A DNA stretch of 64,000 nucleotides from Mortierella sp. BCC40632 (taxonomy: Eukaryota > Mortierellomycota > Mortierellomycetes > Mortierellales > Mortierellaceae), in assembly GCA_011634665.1 (NCBI GenBank), contig WAEK01000012.1, positions 248,001-312,000 on the forward strand, written 5' to 3'. Positions 1 to 11,827 of this stretch are shown piece by piece; the stretch's first letter is position 1; every line of letters starts with the position of its first letter. The position numbers and the translations under genes were made by a program. The notes under the pieces were generated by a model, which worked only from the letters and a program-made list of their open reading frames with translations, had not been told where the DNA came from and did not search any database.

Positions 1-2000
1 AGGAGGCGCAACAAACGGTCTGACCAAGTTGGGTGTTACAACGTGCGATCCAGAGTCGAGACCCTCCTACTTTTTCTTTTCTTTTCTTTCCTTCTTTTTT
101 TTAGGAAAGGGAAAACACATATGTGTACCCGAAAAGAGTTGCTTACTGTTGGAAGAAAGGTACTGAAGCTTGAGGCTGTGGCATATTGGGCGGTTGCTGG
201 GCGTGGTCCTGCTGCTCGCGATGACGAGGCGTGCTTTCTGTTGAATGCAAAAAGGTTAGGCAAGGTGTACTTCCATGGACCTTTTGACAGTAAAAGCTAG
301 GACTAGTATAACCTCTCTCTCTCTCTCTCTCATTCTCTCTCTCTCTCTTTATACCTTTCATTATGTTGCCCAAGAGTTTAGCTGCCCGCTTTCCAAATTT
401 GTCCATGGTTGAAAACAGGAGAATATATGAGTTTGGAGAGGGAGTTCGCAGATGAAGTTGGGGTTCTGGCTTCTTTGAAGCGAAAAGAAGAGAAGAAAAG
501 GGAATAATGCGAGAGAGAGAAAGAGAAAGAGAAAGAAAGAGATAGAGAAAGGAAAAAAAAAAGTTCAACTTGGTTCATCGTACTGTGGGCCAAAGTAACT
601 ACGCGTGAAACCAACCGAATAGAAAATCGTGCGATGGACTAAAGACCCTTGTCACATAGTCAGGCTTGTCTAAGGCAAGCATTCCTGCGCGCCAACTAGA
701 AACCTAGCCATGGCCACCACAAGCAGAGGCATGAATTGGGTGAGAAGGGAGAGAAAGAGAGAAGCATGCGCACTGCCCACTCCACGAGGCGATTTTCTAT
801 CTTTGCCAGGTGGCTCTGTACTTCCAGACAGAGGGAGAAGAGTCGTACATCCGAACTGGCCGCCTGTTCGTCCGCGTCGCATCATTGGTTCCTGCCCATG
901 CACCATGGCGGAGAAAACAAAACCGGGGTGTGCGTGTGAGCCTCGGAAGGGCATCTCTTTCACTCACATACACACACACGCACACACACGCACACACGCA
1001 CACATTCGCACACAAGACGGAGGGCAATTGAGAACAGGGACAGGGTACCCACAAGACGCAAGGCAGGGAAAGGGGGAGGATGCATTGCGACATGATCCTT
1101 CGAAAAATGTTCTGGGACACCACACAGCACTCTCCACGCGCGACTCACCTTTTCGTTTCGTTTTTTTTTTTTTTAAGCCCAAGGGTTACCAACACCACCT
1201 TGCTCTCATGACTCGCGACAAAAAACCTGATGTGGCCCCATTGCGACATCTGTATCTGCATGAATGGCAGAAGGTTTGGTTGCACAACTCTTTGTCTTGT
1301 ATCCCTGTGTCCTTTTGTAGACATTGTGTCCCCTCTTTGGGGACGTCCAGCCCAAACTGTTTCGATTGTCTGAAAAGCAGGGCGGTCGTTGTTGTCAATC
1401 GCGGATGCAGGAGCGGCTGTGAGATCCATGACAAGCGACAGCCAAACTGTGTAGTATCGTAGGAGAATAAAAATACAAAAAAAAAAAAAAAATAGTGCGC
1501 ACGCGTTTTTCACCCATCCTTGGACCCTTTTACTCCGAGTGTTTACCTTCTTCTCCCCTTCCCTCCTTCCCTTCCCCCTTCCCCTTCCCCTTCCTCTTCC
1601 CTTCCTCTTTGTGTCCCATATTATGGAGTAGTGGACATTTTATCCTCTAAACAACATTCCTTTGGCAACTAGATTTGCCGTGGGCGGGTAGGGGAAAGGG
1701 GCAAAGGGGATGTGGAGGCCCCTTCCTAGGGAGTGACTGATCTCTGGCGTGCAGCAATCTGTTCCAGGGAGAGAGATCGAGACCTTTGAAGGTTGGTGGG
1801 ACAGCATTAGGCAGGTGCAGGTGCCCTGGCCGTTGAGTGCATAACACAAGCCTGTCGCTGGACCCACAAAAGATGAAGCAAGTAAAAGTCGAAGAGAAGG
1901 GGGAATAGACAGAAAAGAGCGAGAAAAGAGTGAGCGGACAAACGAGCGAACGAGCGAAAGAGTGAGAAAGAGGAGAAAAAGAGAAAGAGAGAGGGACAGT

Positions 2001-2039
<39 letters not shown>

Positions 2040-3580
2040 GGAGGACGAACGAACGAACGAACGAACGAAAAAAAGGCCCGGGGTGCATCTTGGTTTGTTT
2101 TTTATTTTGTTCTTCCCGTGTATCCCGGTCGCTATCGCGATCATTCGCCCTCTGAGCAGCCCGCTGCACAGAGAACTCTTCCCAGCCGGCTTCCCATCCA
2201 GTCTTGCCCCTGTCTTCCCACCGGCGTCCTCTTTTCTCTTCCCCCCTTTGGCCGCACTCCCGCATCCAACAACCTCTTTGCCCATCATCCCACCTACACC
2301 CACTGAGGCCCATTGAGAGAAAAGTCAGGGATCGAGCTCAATCGCTCCTCCACGCCTCGCCGTCTCCCCCTCCCCTCTCCATACGCTTTCCTTGTTCGCC
2401 GTGCTACGCCCGCGATTGTCGCATTCTCCCAGTGGTCGTGTTTGGTTGGTTCGCGCGCGCGGTCTCCCCACACCAGCACGACTGTCAGGCACACAAAACA
2501 CGCCCCCCAACCCCGCATCCGTGGCCGTCACGCCTAGTGGCAGCAGCCCAGCCGGCGTCGAGGCCAACCGCGCACTCAGTGGACGAGAGAGTATGTGTGT
2601 GTTTGCGATGAGTGAGGAGTAAGAAAAAAAAAAGAGAGTTGCGTGCCCATATCCCATATTCCCCGTGAGATTTTATTCGGCGTCACCCCTTTGGTCCGCT
2701 CACTCTCTCTCTCTCTTCTCTTCCTCTCTCCTCTCCTCCTCTTCCTCCTCCTCTTCCTCCTCCTCTTCCTCCTCCTCTTCTTCTTTTTTTTCCTCTTCCG
2801 TTCTTGAGGCTCCACCCACACCTTGCTCGCGCGCTCCTTTTTTTTGCCACGTCTTGCTACACTTCTCCACACTCACCCACACACACCGCTTGTGTTGAAC
2901 ACGATTGACCATCGACCAACCCACACGCTTTTTTTTTCTTTGAGTCTTCGCCGACCATCCCTGGATTCCTCTGTCCTGAGTGCCAAGTCAGGTACCGTCA
3001 CCTTCTCTTCTCACCAGCACCTTCCTATCGCGCACGCGCCTTTGTCCATATCCACACCCATTCCCGACCCCGCGTCCTCTCTCCTCTATTTGCCCCGCAA
3101 CCCTGCGTAGTATGTGTCTGTGTCTGTGTCTGTGTCTGCGCGTCGTTGCAGCCTCGGCCCCGCAGGGAGCCGGGCGACCATGATCGGGGCAAATCACCCT
3201 GGGTCACCCTGCATATTTAAATATATAAATGTGCGTGTCTCTGGGAAGACATCATGGCATCATCTAGCACCCATGCTGCGCGCAAAGTGGAGCGGGAGCT
3301 GAGCCCCAGACGTCGGGAACAATGCTCGCGCGCCCAGACTGACAGACAGACTCCCGGACGGACGGACGGACGGATGAACGGACAGTGCGGCTTTCCATTG
3401 AGAGTGAGAGAGTGAGAGAGAGAGAGTGAAAGAGAGTGAAAGAGACAACTAAACGGACAGGTCTCCTGTTTCCATTTTTATCTTTTTTTTTTTATCATCT
3501 CTCTTCATCTTTCTCTTTTTCTTTTCTCTCTTCCTCATCAACATCTCATCTCTCATTTCTCATCTCTCATCTCTCATCTC

Positions 3581-3620
<40 letters not shown>

Positions 3621-3663
3621 CTCTCTCTCTCTCTCTCTATAATCTCTCTCTAATCTCTCTCTC

Positions 3664-3705
<42 letters not shown>

Positions 3706-3713
3706 ATATATAT

Positions 3714-3752
<39 letters not shown>

Positions 3753-3789
3753 CTCTAATATATATATATATATAATATATAATATATAT

Positions 3790-3836
<47 letters not shown>

Positions 3837-4160
3837 CGCCATAAATCATCATAATAATATCCAGCCATCGCCGTAAAATCGCCTCTGGATGCATCAAATC
3901 TCGCTTTTACTCCTTTTCTCAGTCTTTCCTCCATCTCTATCCTTTCCTCTCCTGCTCCACCCACACGCCTTCTATCACTCACTCACTCATCTTTCTCCCC
4001 CTCTTTTTCTCGCGCTCTCGCCCAGCTTCTCGCTCTCTCGCTCTCTTTACTCCTTCTCTCTTGTTCTCCTCTACTCTTTCTCTCTTTCTCTCTTTCTCTC
4101 TTTCTCGCTCGCTCTCTCTGTTGCGACCCCGACCGCTCGAGGACTCTCCAGGAACACAGG
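1..4160. other. Gene-free, low-complexity stretch
   Basis: I see no supportable gene here. The ORFs that exist are short, rich in Ser/Leu or Arg/Glu, and derive from CT/GA repeats. Contents include a CT run near 313-350, a CA run near 968-1012, a GA run with a following GAAC run near 2005-2070, a CTC/TTC-type triplet tract near 2725-2790, and a CT/TA microsatellite block before 3840. The pyrimidine-rich final part (about 3880-4130) may be promoter or 5' leader for the ORF starting at 4161. Confidence 0.6.
3541..3832. repeat. Compound CATCTCT / (CT)n / (TA)n microsatellite
   Basis: A run of CATCTCT-type units passes into a CT dinucleotide tract and then into interrupted TA dinucleotide tracts from about 3668 to 3832. 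Alternating TA of this length is prone to cruciform formation and to length variation. It lies about 330 bp upstream of the hypothetical gene at 4161. Confidence 0.9.
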
Positions 4161-4982
4161 ATGTCGAGTCAACGCCTACATTGCGTCCGTGTACGACAGA
4201 TGATGGGACGCAAGCTTTTAATGCAGCGTCGTGCCGAACAGCTCCCATCCACAATCGAATCAATCACAGCCGCCGAAAAGTCCATGTACCACATCGCCCT
4301 GCCACAAGGCCTTGCCACCTCAACAGGGACAGCATCTCGGCCATCAGAGTCGGGTCATACTTCTACAGGAACCTGTGCTGCCTTTCATCGTACCAGCACG
4401 GATCACCATCCTGTCTCGATGCAAAGGCGTCATCGCCGACATCCATATGCAATTGGTCTTGATAATGGTGCCCAAGATGACGACGCGTTGTCGATGCAAC
4501 TCTTTCATGCAGTAATGGGAGGAGGTGCTTTGTCACCAGTATCATCATCAGGACGCGGCCGCCATTCTACATCTTGGGCCGATAGTGGTGTGTCGACCAT
4601 GCTTCTTCCACAACCTTCGGCGGCTACCACGCTTTCGCATCGGATGGACCTGGAAACCGTGTCGTGCTCACTCGCACCGACACCTAGTGCGTTCATGATG
4701 GACGACGATTCGACGCCACAGCTTCGCCGTCTGAACAAGCAACGCGGAAGCGATCGTTCTTCGCCCAGCGGAGCGAGAACCCACAGTGGTAGCGGCGCTG
4801 GATCGGATGGAGGTGGCTCAGGAGCACCAGGAACCTCGCCCGATGGTTCGAATCCAGGAGGCGGAGACACTGCCGAAGGGGACCAACCCTCGGAATACAC
4901 TTTCAGACGGAGAAACGCCATTGTCGAAGGCGTTGAGGATGCGCCCAAGGCTGACGACTTTCCTAGCTCGCCGCCCAAATGA
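4161..4982 (+). CDS. Hypothetical protein, Gly/Ser-rich, 273 aa
   Basis: This is an intronless ORF from ATG to TGA encoding 273 residues. I do not recognise the family. The N-terminal 100 residues are His/Arg/Thr-rich. The middle contains mixed, non-repetitive sequence with several Met and Asp residues. Residues about 205-250 form a Gly/Ser/Pro-rich disordered linker. The last 30 residues are charged and end in a Pro-Pro-Lys tail, with a short basic cluster FRRRN about 30 residues from the end. No signal peptide, membrane segment or cysteine cluster is visible. It differs in composition from the surrounding CT-repeat ORFs, which is the main reason to believe it. A regulatory or scaffold role is possible but unsupported. 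An upstream exon cannot be excluded. Confidence 0.5.
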   Translation: MSSQRLHCVRVRQMMGRKLLMQRRAEQLPSTIESITAAEKSMYHIALPQGLATSTGTASRPSESGHTSTGTCAAFHRTSTDHHPVSMQRRHRRHPYAIGLDNGAQDDDALSMQLFHAVMGGGALSPVSSSGRGRHSTSWADSGVSTMLLPQPSAATTLSHRMDLETVSCSLAPTPSAFMMDDDSTPQLRRLNKQRGSDRSSPSGARTHSGSGAGSDGGGSGAPGTSPDGSNPGGGDTAEGDQPSEYTFRRRNAIVEGVEDAPKADDFPSSPPK

Positions 4983-5261
4983 TAGACCTTTGGGGAATCC
5001 GTTGGTCAATGCTCTTTGACAAGTTTCCTTTATTCGTCATTTTTCTTTCTTTCTTTCGTTTCCCTGCGTTGTTTTTTCTTTTTCTTTTTTTCTTTCCTTT
5101 TTTTCCTATTTTTCCTTTTCCTCTGCCAATGACCATGTTCACTTTATCCGCACCCTTTTGTCATTACTACCGCTCCTTGCCTCCCTTGCCTTCTCTCTCG
5201 CGCTCTCTTTACGCTTTTCTCATGTTCCATGTCCCTTCCTCAAGGTCCTTATGTTTCCTTT

Positions 5262-5294
<33 letters not shown>

Positions 5295-5607
5295 CGTCTT
5301 TTGCAATTCCTGCAGCCCCACATGCAGCCAAGCATGCATGTCTGTCGGTCAGCCGCCCAGGAGATCGGAGAACGAAAAAACAAGAAAAGAGGACCCATGG
5401 ATGTCGATTGCGAGAGAGAGATGAACGCCTAGATGCCTTCGATGCGCTCTCTACTACTCTTTGTCTTCAGGATCCAGCCCTTTGGACACCCTTTTTTTCC
5501 CGTTCAGCCTGGATTGGCCCAACCTGCCCTGCAGAAAGAGGAAAAGGAAAAGAGGAATAGAGCTTGGCCGTTTGACCTCTTTGTTCTTCAAAGTATTCTT
5601 TCGACCA

Positions 5608-5646
<39 letters not shown>

Positions 5647-6369
5647 CCTGTTATTTGCTGGGCCCGATCTCTGCCTCCCTGTCTTCCACGAGCTCAATTG
5701 ACCGAGAGGCGAAGGAATATTTTCGTACGATCGGGGAATTCGGGAGCGGGGCACTTGTACTATATCCTGCCAATGGACCATTTTTTTTTTTTTTTGTTTT
5801 CGTTGTTCTTCTTGTGTCTGTATGACATATCACACGGGAATATAACCTGGCTGGCATCTTGACTTGATGACAACTGCTTTTTATTCGCTCGCGCATTTCA
5901 TTTCCTCCCCCTCCCCTTCTCCTCCCCTTAAGCACCCCTTCCTCTCTCTCTTTTTTTTCCACGTAACCCTGTCACTAGTATGTGGTACTACCTTGTCTAA
6001 TAATGTCCCCTTCGTTGTTGCCGAACCTTCGACCCACCCTTCTTTTTTTTTTTTTTTTTTTTTTCCCCTCCGCCAGCCGCCTCTGATGAGACAATCTCTT
6101 TGCTGGTGCTGTAATCTTCCCTCCTTTTTTTTTTTTTTCGTTTCCCTTGTTTCCCTGGTTGCTGGTTGCCAGTTTTGCTTCTATGCATGATCTGTTGATT
6201 TTTTATAGTCTTTTCTACTATTTTTTTCTTTCTTTCTTTCTTTCTTCCATTTTTGTGCTAGTTTTTCTTTGTCTTTTTTTTTTTTTTGTGCCCTGTTTTT
6301 TTAACGTTCATAATACTGTTCTACTTTTTTTTATTATTATTTTTATTTTTTTTCTTATTCTCCTTTCCT

Positions 6370-6403
<34 letters not shown>

Positions 6404-8840
6404 TTCTCTCTTTCTCACCCTTTTCAGCCTCTCTCGCCTCACCTATGGTTAATAAACGCGTTACTCTATCGCTTCATCGAGGCTGCTCCTATTCTGGATT
6501 GGGACTATAGAAACCAAAAGGAGAGAAAAAGAGGAGAAAAAGTAAGAGAAAAAGTGAGAGAAAGAAAGAAAGAAAGAAAGAAAGAGCAGGAGTAGGAGAA
6601 AGTAAAAGGAACGAAAGAAAGCCAAAAGAGAAGGAGCAAGAAAAAGTAAAAGAAATGAAAGATAGATAGAAAATAGAAGGATAGAAGGATAGAAGGATAG
6701 AAGAATAGAAGGATAGAAGGATAGAAGAATAGAAGAATAGAAAGATAAAAGGATAGGAGGATAGAAGGATACATGGAACAGAAAATTAGTAAGAGGAAAG
6801 AAAGGAGAGAAACCGAGTGAATCTCAAATGGCTCCTAACTGTTTCTTTTTGATCTCATTCCGCGGGAAGCATCTGAGCAACTGAACGATGGTTCTTCAAT
6901 GTCTCACTCTCTTCGTACTACAAACTAATATATCACTTTTATGTGTTCGACCTGTGCGTGTACCATCCTGCTGGCAATGGGAATTGGATCCGAGTACCTC
7001 GAGAGTTAGAGAGAGGGAGAGAGACCGGAGGGGGAAGAAGGAGAAGGAGAAGAAGGAGTAGGTAGGTGTGTACCTTTTGGTCCTTCTCTCTCTCTCTCTC
7101 TTTCTCTTACACACACACACACACACACCACTCGAATGAACTGATGGGAAGAAAAAGAAAGAAAGAAAAGAAGGAAGAGAAGATCGCGCTTGACAGAGAA
7201 CGCGCTTCAAAAACAGCCCTTTCTAGGGATTATTGTGTGAGAGGATATTTTGCTTTTTCCTTTTCCTTCTCTCGCTCTCTAACCCACTCCTTCCTCATCC
7301 CTTACCCCCCTCTCTTCCTCTTCTCCCGCATCCCGCCTCTTCGCCGCACCCCTATGCACTCACTACCACTCGTCTGTTTTCAAGAGTACAGCACCTTACC
7401 GACTCTTTACAACCGTCTTCATCGTCTTACGACTTTTGGACATCATCCACATCATCTCCGAAAAGAGTGTGGGAAGAAGATAACAAAGAATAATAAGGGA
7501 AGGGCGTGTCTAATAGAAGGAAAGGAAAGGTGTGAGAGAGAGCCGTGCGTCAAGAACGTCAGAATGAGGTGTGTGTGTGTGTATTTGTGTATTTGTGTAT
7601 TTGCGTGTGTGTATGTGTGTATATGTGTATGTGTGACAGGGGTTCGAAGTAGCGCGTGTGGATTGTATGTGGGTCATGATTGGCATCCTCCTATCTTATG
7701 CAGTCATCATGTCGGACGCCCGGAGAGTGGGGGAAGAGAGAGAGGAAAGGAGAAGGGGAAGGGGGGAAGGGGAGGAGGAGGAGGAGAGAAGGAGGAGGGG
7801 GGAAGGAGGGAAGGGAACACAAAATGGTTAATGCAATCACACGCTTCCATCAAACACACACGTCCCAAATCACGCACTTCACAGACAGGAAGCTCATATC
7901 TCTCACTGCTTGGGCGCAATGCTTGTTCATCAAGGAGGACTGAGGCACGACACAGGGCGTTTTTTTGTTGGAGACAACGACATGAAAAAAAAGATGCGTA
8001 ATGTTGTGGGAAAGATGATAGGCTGAAGATCATGAGCTCCCGGACATAACTGCATGCGGCCTTGAAATGATGCGTCTCCTCTCCTCCTTCTCCTACTCGT
8101 CCTCCTCCTCCTAACTCCTACGTTCAGTATTCTTGTCGTCTGGTCTGGACTGAGACGACAAACAATGACAAGGATCTTATCCCACTGCGTGGGCCAAGGA
8201 GGCAGAAGAAAGTTGGACAGGTGCATGGATGCAGATAATGAAAATGTTCCTGGGCACCTCGGGGGAAAGGAAGAAGGAGGTGGGGAGAGAGGGGCACAAG
8301 TGACCTTTTTCGAAAAAAGAAAAAACAGATAAGCCAAACAGTCATTCCTATTTCTGTTTATCCTTGCCGACCACAGTTGGATGGGAAACAAGTGGGCAGA
8401 CAAAGTGTCCGGGCATGATCCATGCAGCTCCGTTGTTGTACTACGGATCAATCCTTACAAAAGAAAAAGAAAAAAAAAACTGCCGTCTTCCCAACAATGG
8501 TCCAGAAGGTGCATATTGGTAGATCAGAATGATCAAAAGCGAGTCGAAAAGGACTAGGGGAAAGGTACCTGGTTATTATTTTATTTGGCTCTTGGCTCAC
8601 TCGGTTCTTTTTGCCTCATCTCAGTTAAAAGTACCTCGTTTAACCTTTGACTTACCAGCTAATAGCCTACATGCTGCAAAATAAACACTTGTAATCCGCA
8701 ACCCAGGATGGATCGAAAACTTGAGTAACGTCCAGGTGTGCTTGGGAACAGGCCTGAACAGCGGGCTGTTGCATGGCTCTCAGTGGAGCCTTTTCCCATC
8801 CATTTTACTAGGGGGAAGGAGATGCGGAGGTGGGATGCGG

Positions 8841-8874
<34 letters not shown>

Positions 8875-10745
8875 ACTCTGTGTTCTGTTCTGCTCATGAA
8901 GGGGTTCCCCTTGCCTCAATCTCCTTCTCTTCCGCCTCCTCAAACCTTGAGAGGAAATGAGGCAAAAGGCAAAAGGTTTTGAAGGGACTAAAAAGCACCA
9001 CCGTGATGATATTGCTCCTTCTCTCTGACAAAAATCATTACCTTGGCGAGGAGTCTCGCAGCTTGGGCTCCGATCCTCACAGCTTCTATCCATGACATGT
9101 GTTCCACCAGTAGGGGATGAGTGGAGTTGCTTTGCGTGTGATCCTTCTGTTCTTCTAGAAGGAGCCATGAGAAATTGGCTACGGCGGGGTAAAATAGTTT
9201 GCTTGAAACGATACTCATTGCCTCGCACTCTTACTCTCTTTGACAACCGCTGGTCCCCTATCCAGACCTTTGCTACCGCAGGGCTCATTACATCGACACC
9301 CAGAATTTTGCGAGGCAAAAAAAAAAAAAAAAAAAAAAAAATGGACAGACGATTGCATTGTCCAAGGGAGCCGCTAGCACAAAACAGGAATAGATCAGGG
9401 TCACTCTACTCTCGCCTTCCCAGTGTCGTTGTTGCAGTAGGCAAGTGGTCGAGCCTTTCTCGTGAGTGGTAGGTTTGAGTTCAGTTTTCTCCGCATGGTG
9501 ATAACTACAGACAAGCAAAGGCAAAGGCAAAGGTCTTGACCCAATCGCCCCTAACTGATAAACTGCCTCGATGTTCCGTTTCGTTGTGCATTTCCTGGAG
9601 TCTTGTCGTCCTATCTTCCTCTCCCCTTCAACCAGCTGTGGAGCAAGTAAGAATAAGGGACTCTTTGTAACCGCTGTAGTCGCAACTCAGCTCAAGCTCA
9701 GCTCAGCTTATCAAAAGGGAAGCTTTTTATTTGTTTTTTGTTTTTTTTTTTTTTTGCCAAGAGCTAGTGCCCTGTAACAAACGAGAACCCAACTTGTGTC
9801 TTTTGGAGCTCGCACCCTTCTTGGACTAGTTGAACCCTGCAGATGAGCATGCGAGAATGAGCCCTTAGTCGCAAAAAAAAAAATAAAAAAAAAAAACGGT
9901 ATTGAGGTTGTTGATGATGTTTTCCTTGAGAAGTCCCCCCTTTGTCAAGCCTCCAATGCTATTAATAAAACATCCGCCATCCATGGTAACAGATATCCTT
10001 TTTGTAATTAAAAAAGATGACAAGAACATTTGCATGGTTGGTCTCCATAAAAGGTCTAGAGCTCATTGAAAGAGGCAAGGTCTGAAATTTACGCTATCAA
10101 ACTAAAAGCTCGTTGCTCGGTGGAGCCCTTTCTCTTGTTTAATTTCATGATGAGAGACGCCAGAAAAAAAATAATAAAGCAAACACAGCTTTGGGGCATC
10201 GCGCTCGCGCCATTAGGGGGGGAGTGAAGAATAAGATGAAAGGTAGAAAATGACCCGAGTCATTTTGCCGCCATCCGACCTTGCTTGTGCCACACAAAAA
10301 AAAGGCGCGTGTTTTCCGAGTGGCGAAGAAAAAAAAAAGCGCTCTAAAAGATCCCCTGGGTCCCGGCTCAAAGGCAATTTTCCAAGTCTAACGAGTTCAT
10401 AAACAAAAGTGCTGCAAACATCACACAACGTTCAGCTCCCACATGGCTCGTGGCATGTGGTCGAGCATATCCGCGGGGAGGGAGGGAAAGATAATGAGAA
10501 AATGCGAGGAGAGAGAGAGAGAGGATGCGTGTGAAAATATGGCGAGGCTGTGCGGATAGATAGGGTCTAGAGTGTGAAAGGCCTAGCCTTTGCGGATCCA
10601 CGACAGTGGGATGACGGCCTCTTTTGTACTGGCCCATCAAGCAATATGTACCACACCACCGCTGCTTAGGCCAACAGAGATAAAGAAGGAGAAAAAGAGA
10701 AAAGAACTAGCAAAGGGTCCAGTCTAGGATTCGCGCGATTCTCAT
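4983..10745. other. Gene-poor stretch with many homopolymers
   Basis: I could not support a gene here. The tract holds poly(T) runs at about 5266-5294, 5610-5646, 6043-6064 and 8842-8873, a poly(A) run at about 9317-9341, GA/CT and GT dinucleotide tracts, and a GATAGAAG-type minisatellite at about 6661-6771. Long ORFs in this area read through these repeats as poly-Phe, poly-Lys or Ser/Leu strings and look like chance. Minus-strand 8988-9218 has a more protein-like composition but no start context, splice pattern or recognised motif. Confidence 0.55.
6661..6771. repeat. GATAGAAG-type minisatellite
   Basis: Imperfect tandem units of 8-10 bp built on GATAGAAG occur about a dozen times, with occasional A/G changes. 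The block follows a GA-rich area and is not inside any supported gene. Confidence 0.8.
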
Positions 10746-10994
10746 TCAAGGACTCGAGGAGTTAGGGTAGACATCCTCAACGAGCTCTTTGAACATGGAC
10801 ATCCGATGGACAAAGTCCAAAAGAGCGGACGAGTCTTGAGTTGACCAAAGATGAGAGATGATCGTTTGGTTACAATAATCAAAGGCATTAGAATGGTGAT
10901 GGGGCATGTCAATTACAGAATCGAGGTGCACCTTGGCCAGTGAGCGGTGAGCACAATCACAACACGCGCTGTGTCTGCAGTTTTGTCTGTGCTC
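10746..10994 (-). other. Possible orphan exon or gene remnant
   Basis: The last 65 or so codons of a minus-strand frame ending at 10746 have balanced composition (Asp, His, Ser, Leu, Trp, aromatic residues). This contrasts with the simple-sequence ORFs around them. The C-terminal part reads as a plausible amphipathic helical segment followed by a stop. I found no upstream start that avoids the GA repeat at about 11036-11052 and no homologue I can name. It could be the 3' exon of a small gene, a decayed gene or chance. Confidence 0.2.
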
Positions 10995-11437
10995 GTTGTT
11001 CTCTGTTCTGCTTTGTCTGTCTGTTCTGTTTTGTCTCTCTCTCTCTCTCTCTTGGATGCGGGGATGCATAGGGCGATACGCGAGTTCCGTCCGAACTGAT
11101 CCTTTCGAGGCACCGTCTGTCTCCTCCCGCCGGTCCCTCCCGCCCCCCGCCTCCTCCAATCCTCCACTTCCCCCCCGCAGGGTACTCGGTCTGCTCTCTC
11201 TCTCTCTCTCTCTTGTTGTTGTTGTTGTTGTTATTGTTGTTATTGTTGTTTTTTTTGCTCATTCTCACTCTCTCTCACACCCTCTCACTTTCACCCATTC
11301 TCACTATCTCTCTCTCTCTCTCCATCTCTTTCCTGCTCCTCCGTCGTATCCTCCTCCGGTTCCCTCTCTTCTCCTTTCCCTAATGGTTCTTATCTCTCAT
11401 CTTTCTAGGAGGAGGTCCGCTGTCCTAGGCCCCAGGT

Positions 11438-11827
11438 TCAGGCGGCATAGTTGATACAGGCCATAGGCTGGCAGCGGGGCTCGCAGACAGCATAGAACCG
11501 GGGCGCGGCCACATCGTGTGCCTTGGACGTCTGTATCAAGCCAACCTTAACCTTGCGGGCGATTGAATTGAATCGGGGTCCCCGCGAAAGAGAGGGAAGA
11601 AAAAAAAGAAAAGAAAAGCAAGAGAGAGGCCCAACACGCCCTCGGCAGCCGCCGCGAGGTCCTCCTGGCATGACGTCGATGACGCAGATTGGGCAAGTAA
11701 ATCGCGGCTGGGATGCTTCTGCGACTTGTTTTAGCGCCTTTGGAGAATGCATGTGGTGCTTGTCCGCAGTCTGCCCGGCGCATGCCCTCCACCACCACCT
11801 CCTCTTCATCGCACCCATCTCCCCCAC
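11438..11827 (-). other. Possible small Cys-containing ORF, unrecognised
   Basis: This minus-strand ORF of 129 codons has two protein-like stretches. One is around residues 40-65, with a CPIC motif. The other is the last 38 residues, with C-x3-C-x4-C spacing. Between them lies a Phe/Leu/Ser-rich stretch made from a pyrimidine tract that could be an intron. No signal peptide was found upstream. I do not recognise a family and rate this as only a candidate. Confidence 0.2.

Noticed and set aside
1962..2316. Overlapping ORFs rich in Arg/Glu or Ser/Leu
   Set aside because: They come from a GA dinucleotide run read in several frames on both strands.
7066..8001. 311-codon plus-strand ORF
   Set aside because: It reads through CT, CA, GT and GA repeats; composition is dictated by repeats and no motif is present.
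8659..9318. 219-codon minus-strand ORF
   Set aside because: It includes a poly-Lys stretch from a T32 run and no recognisable domain; competing frames are equally good.
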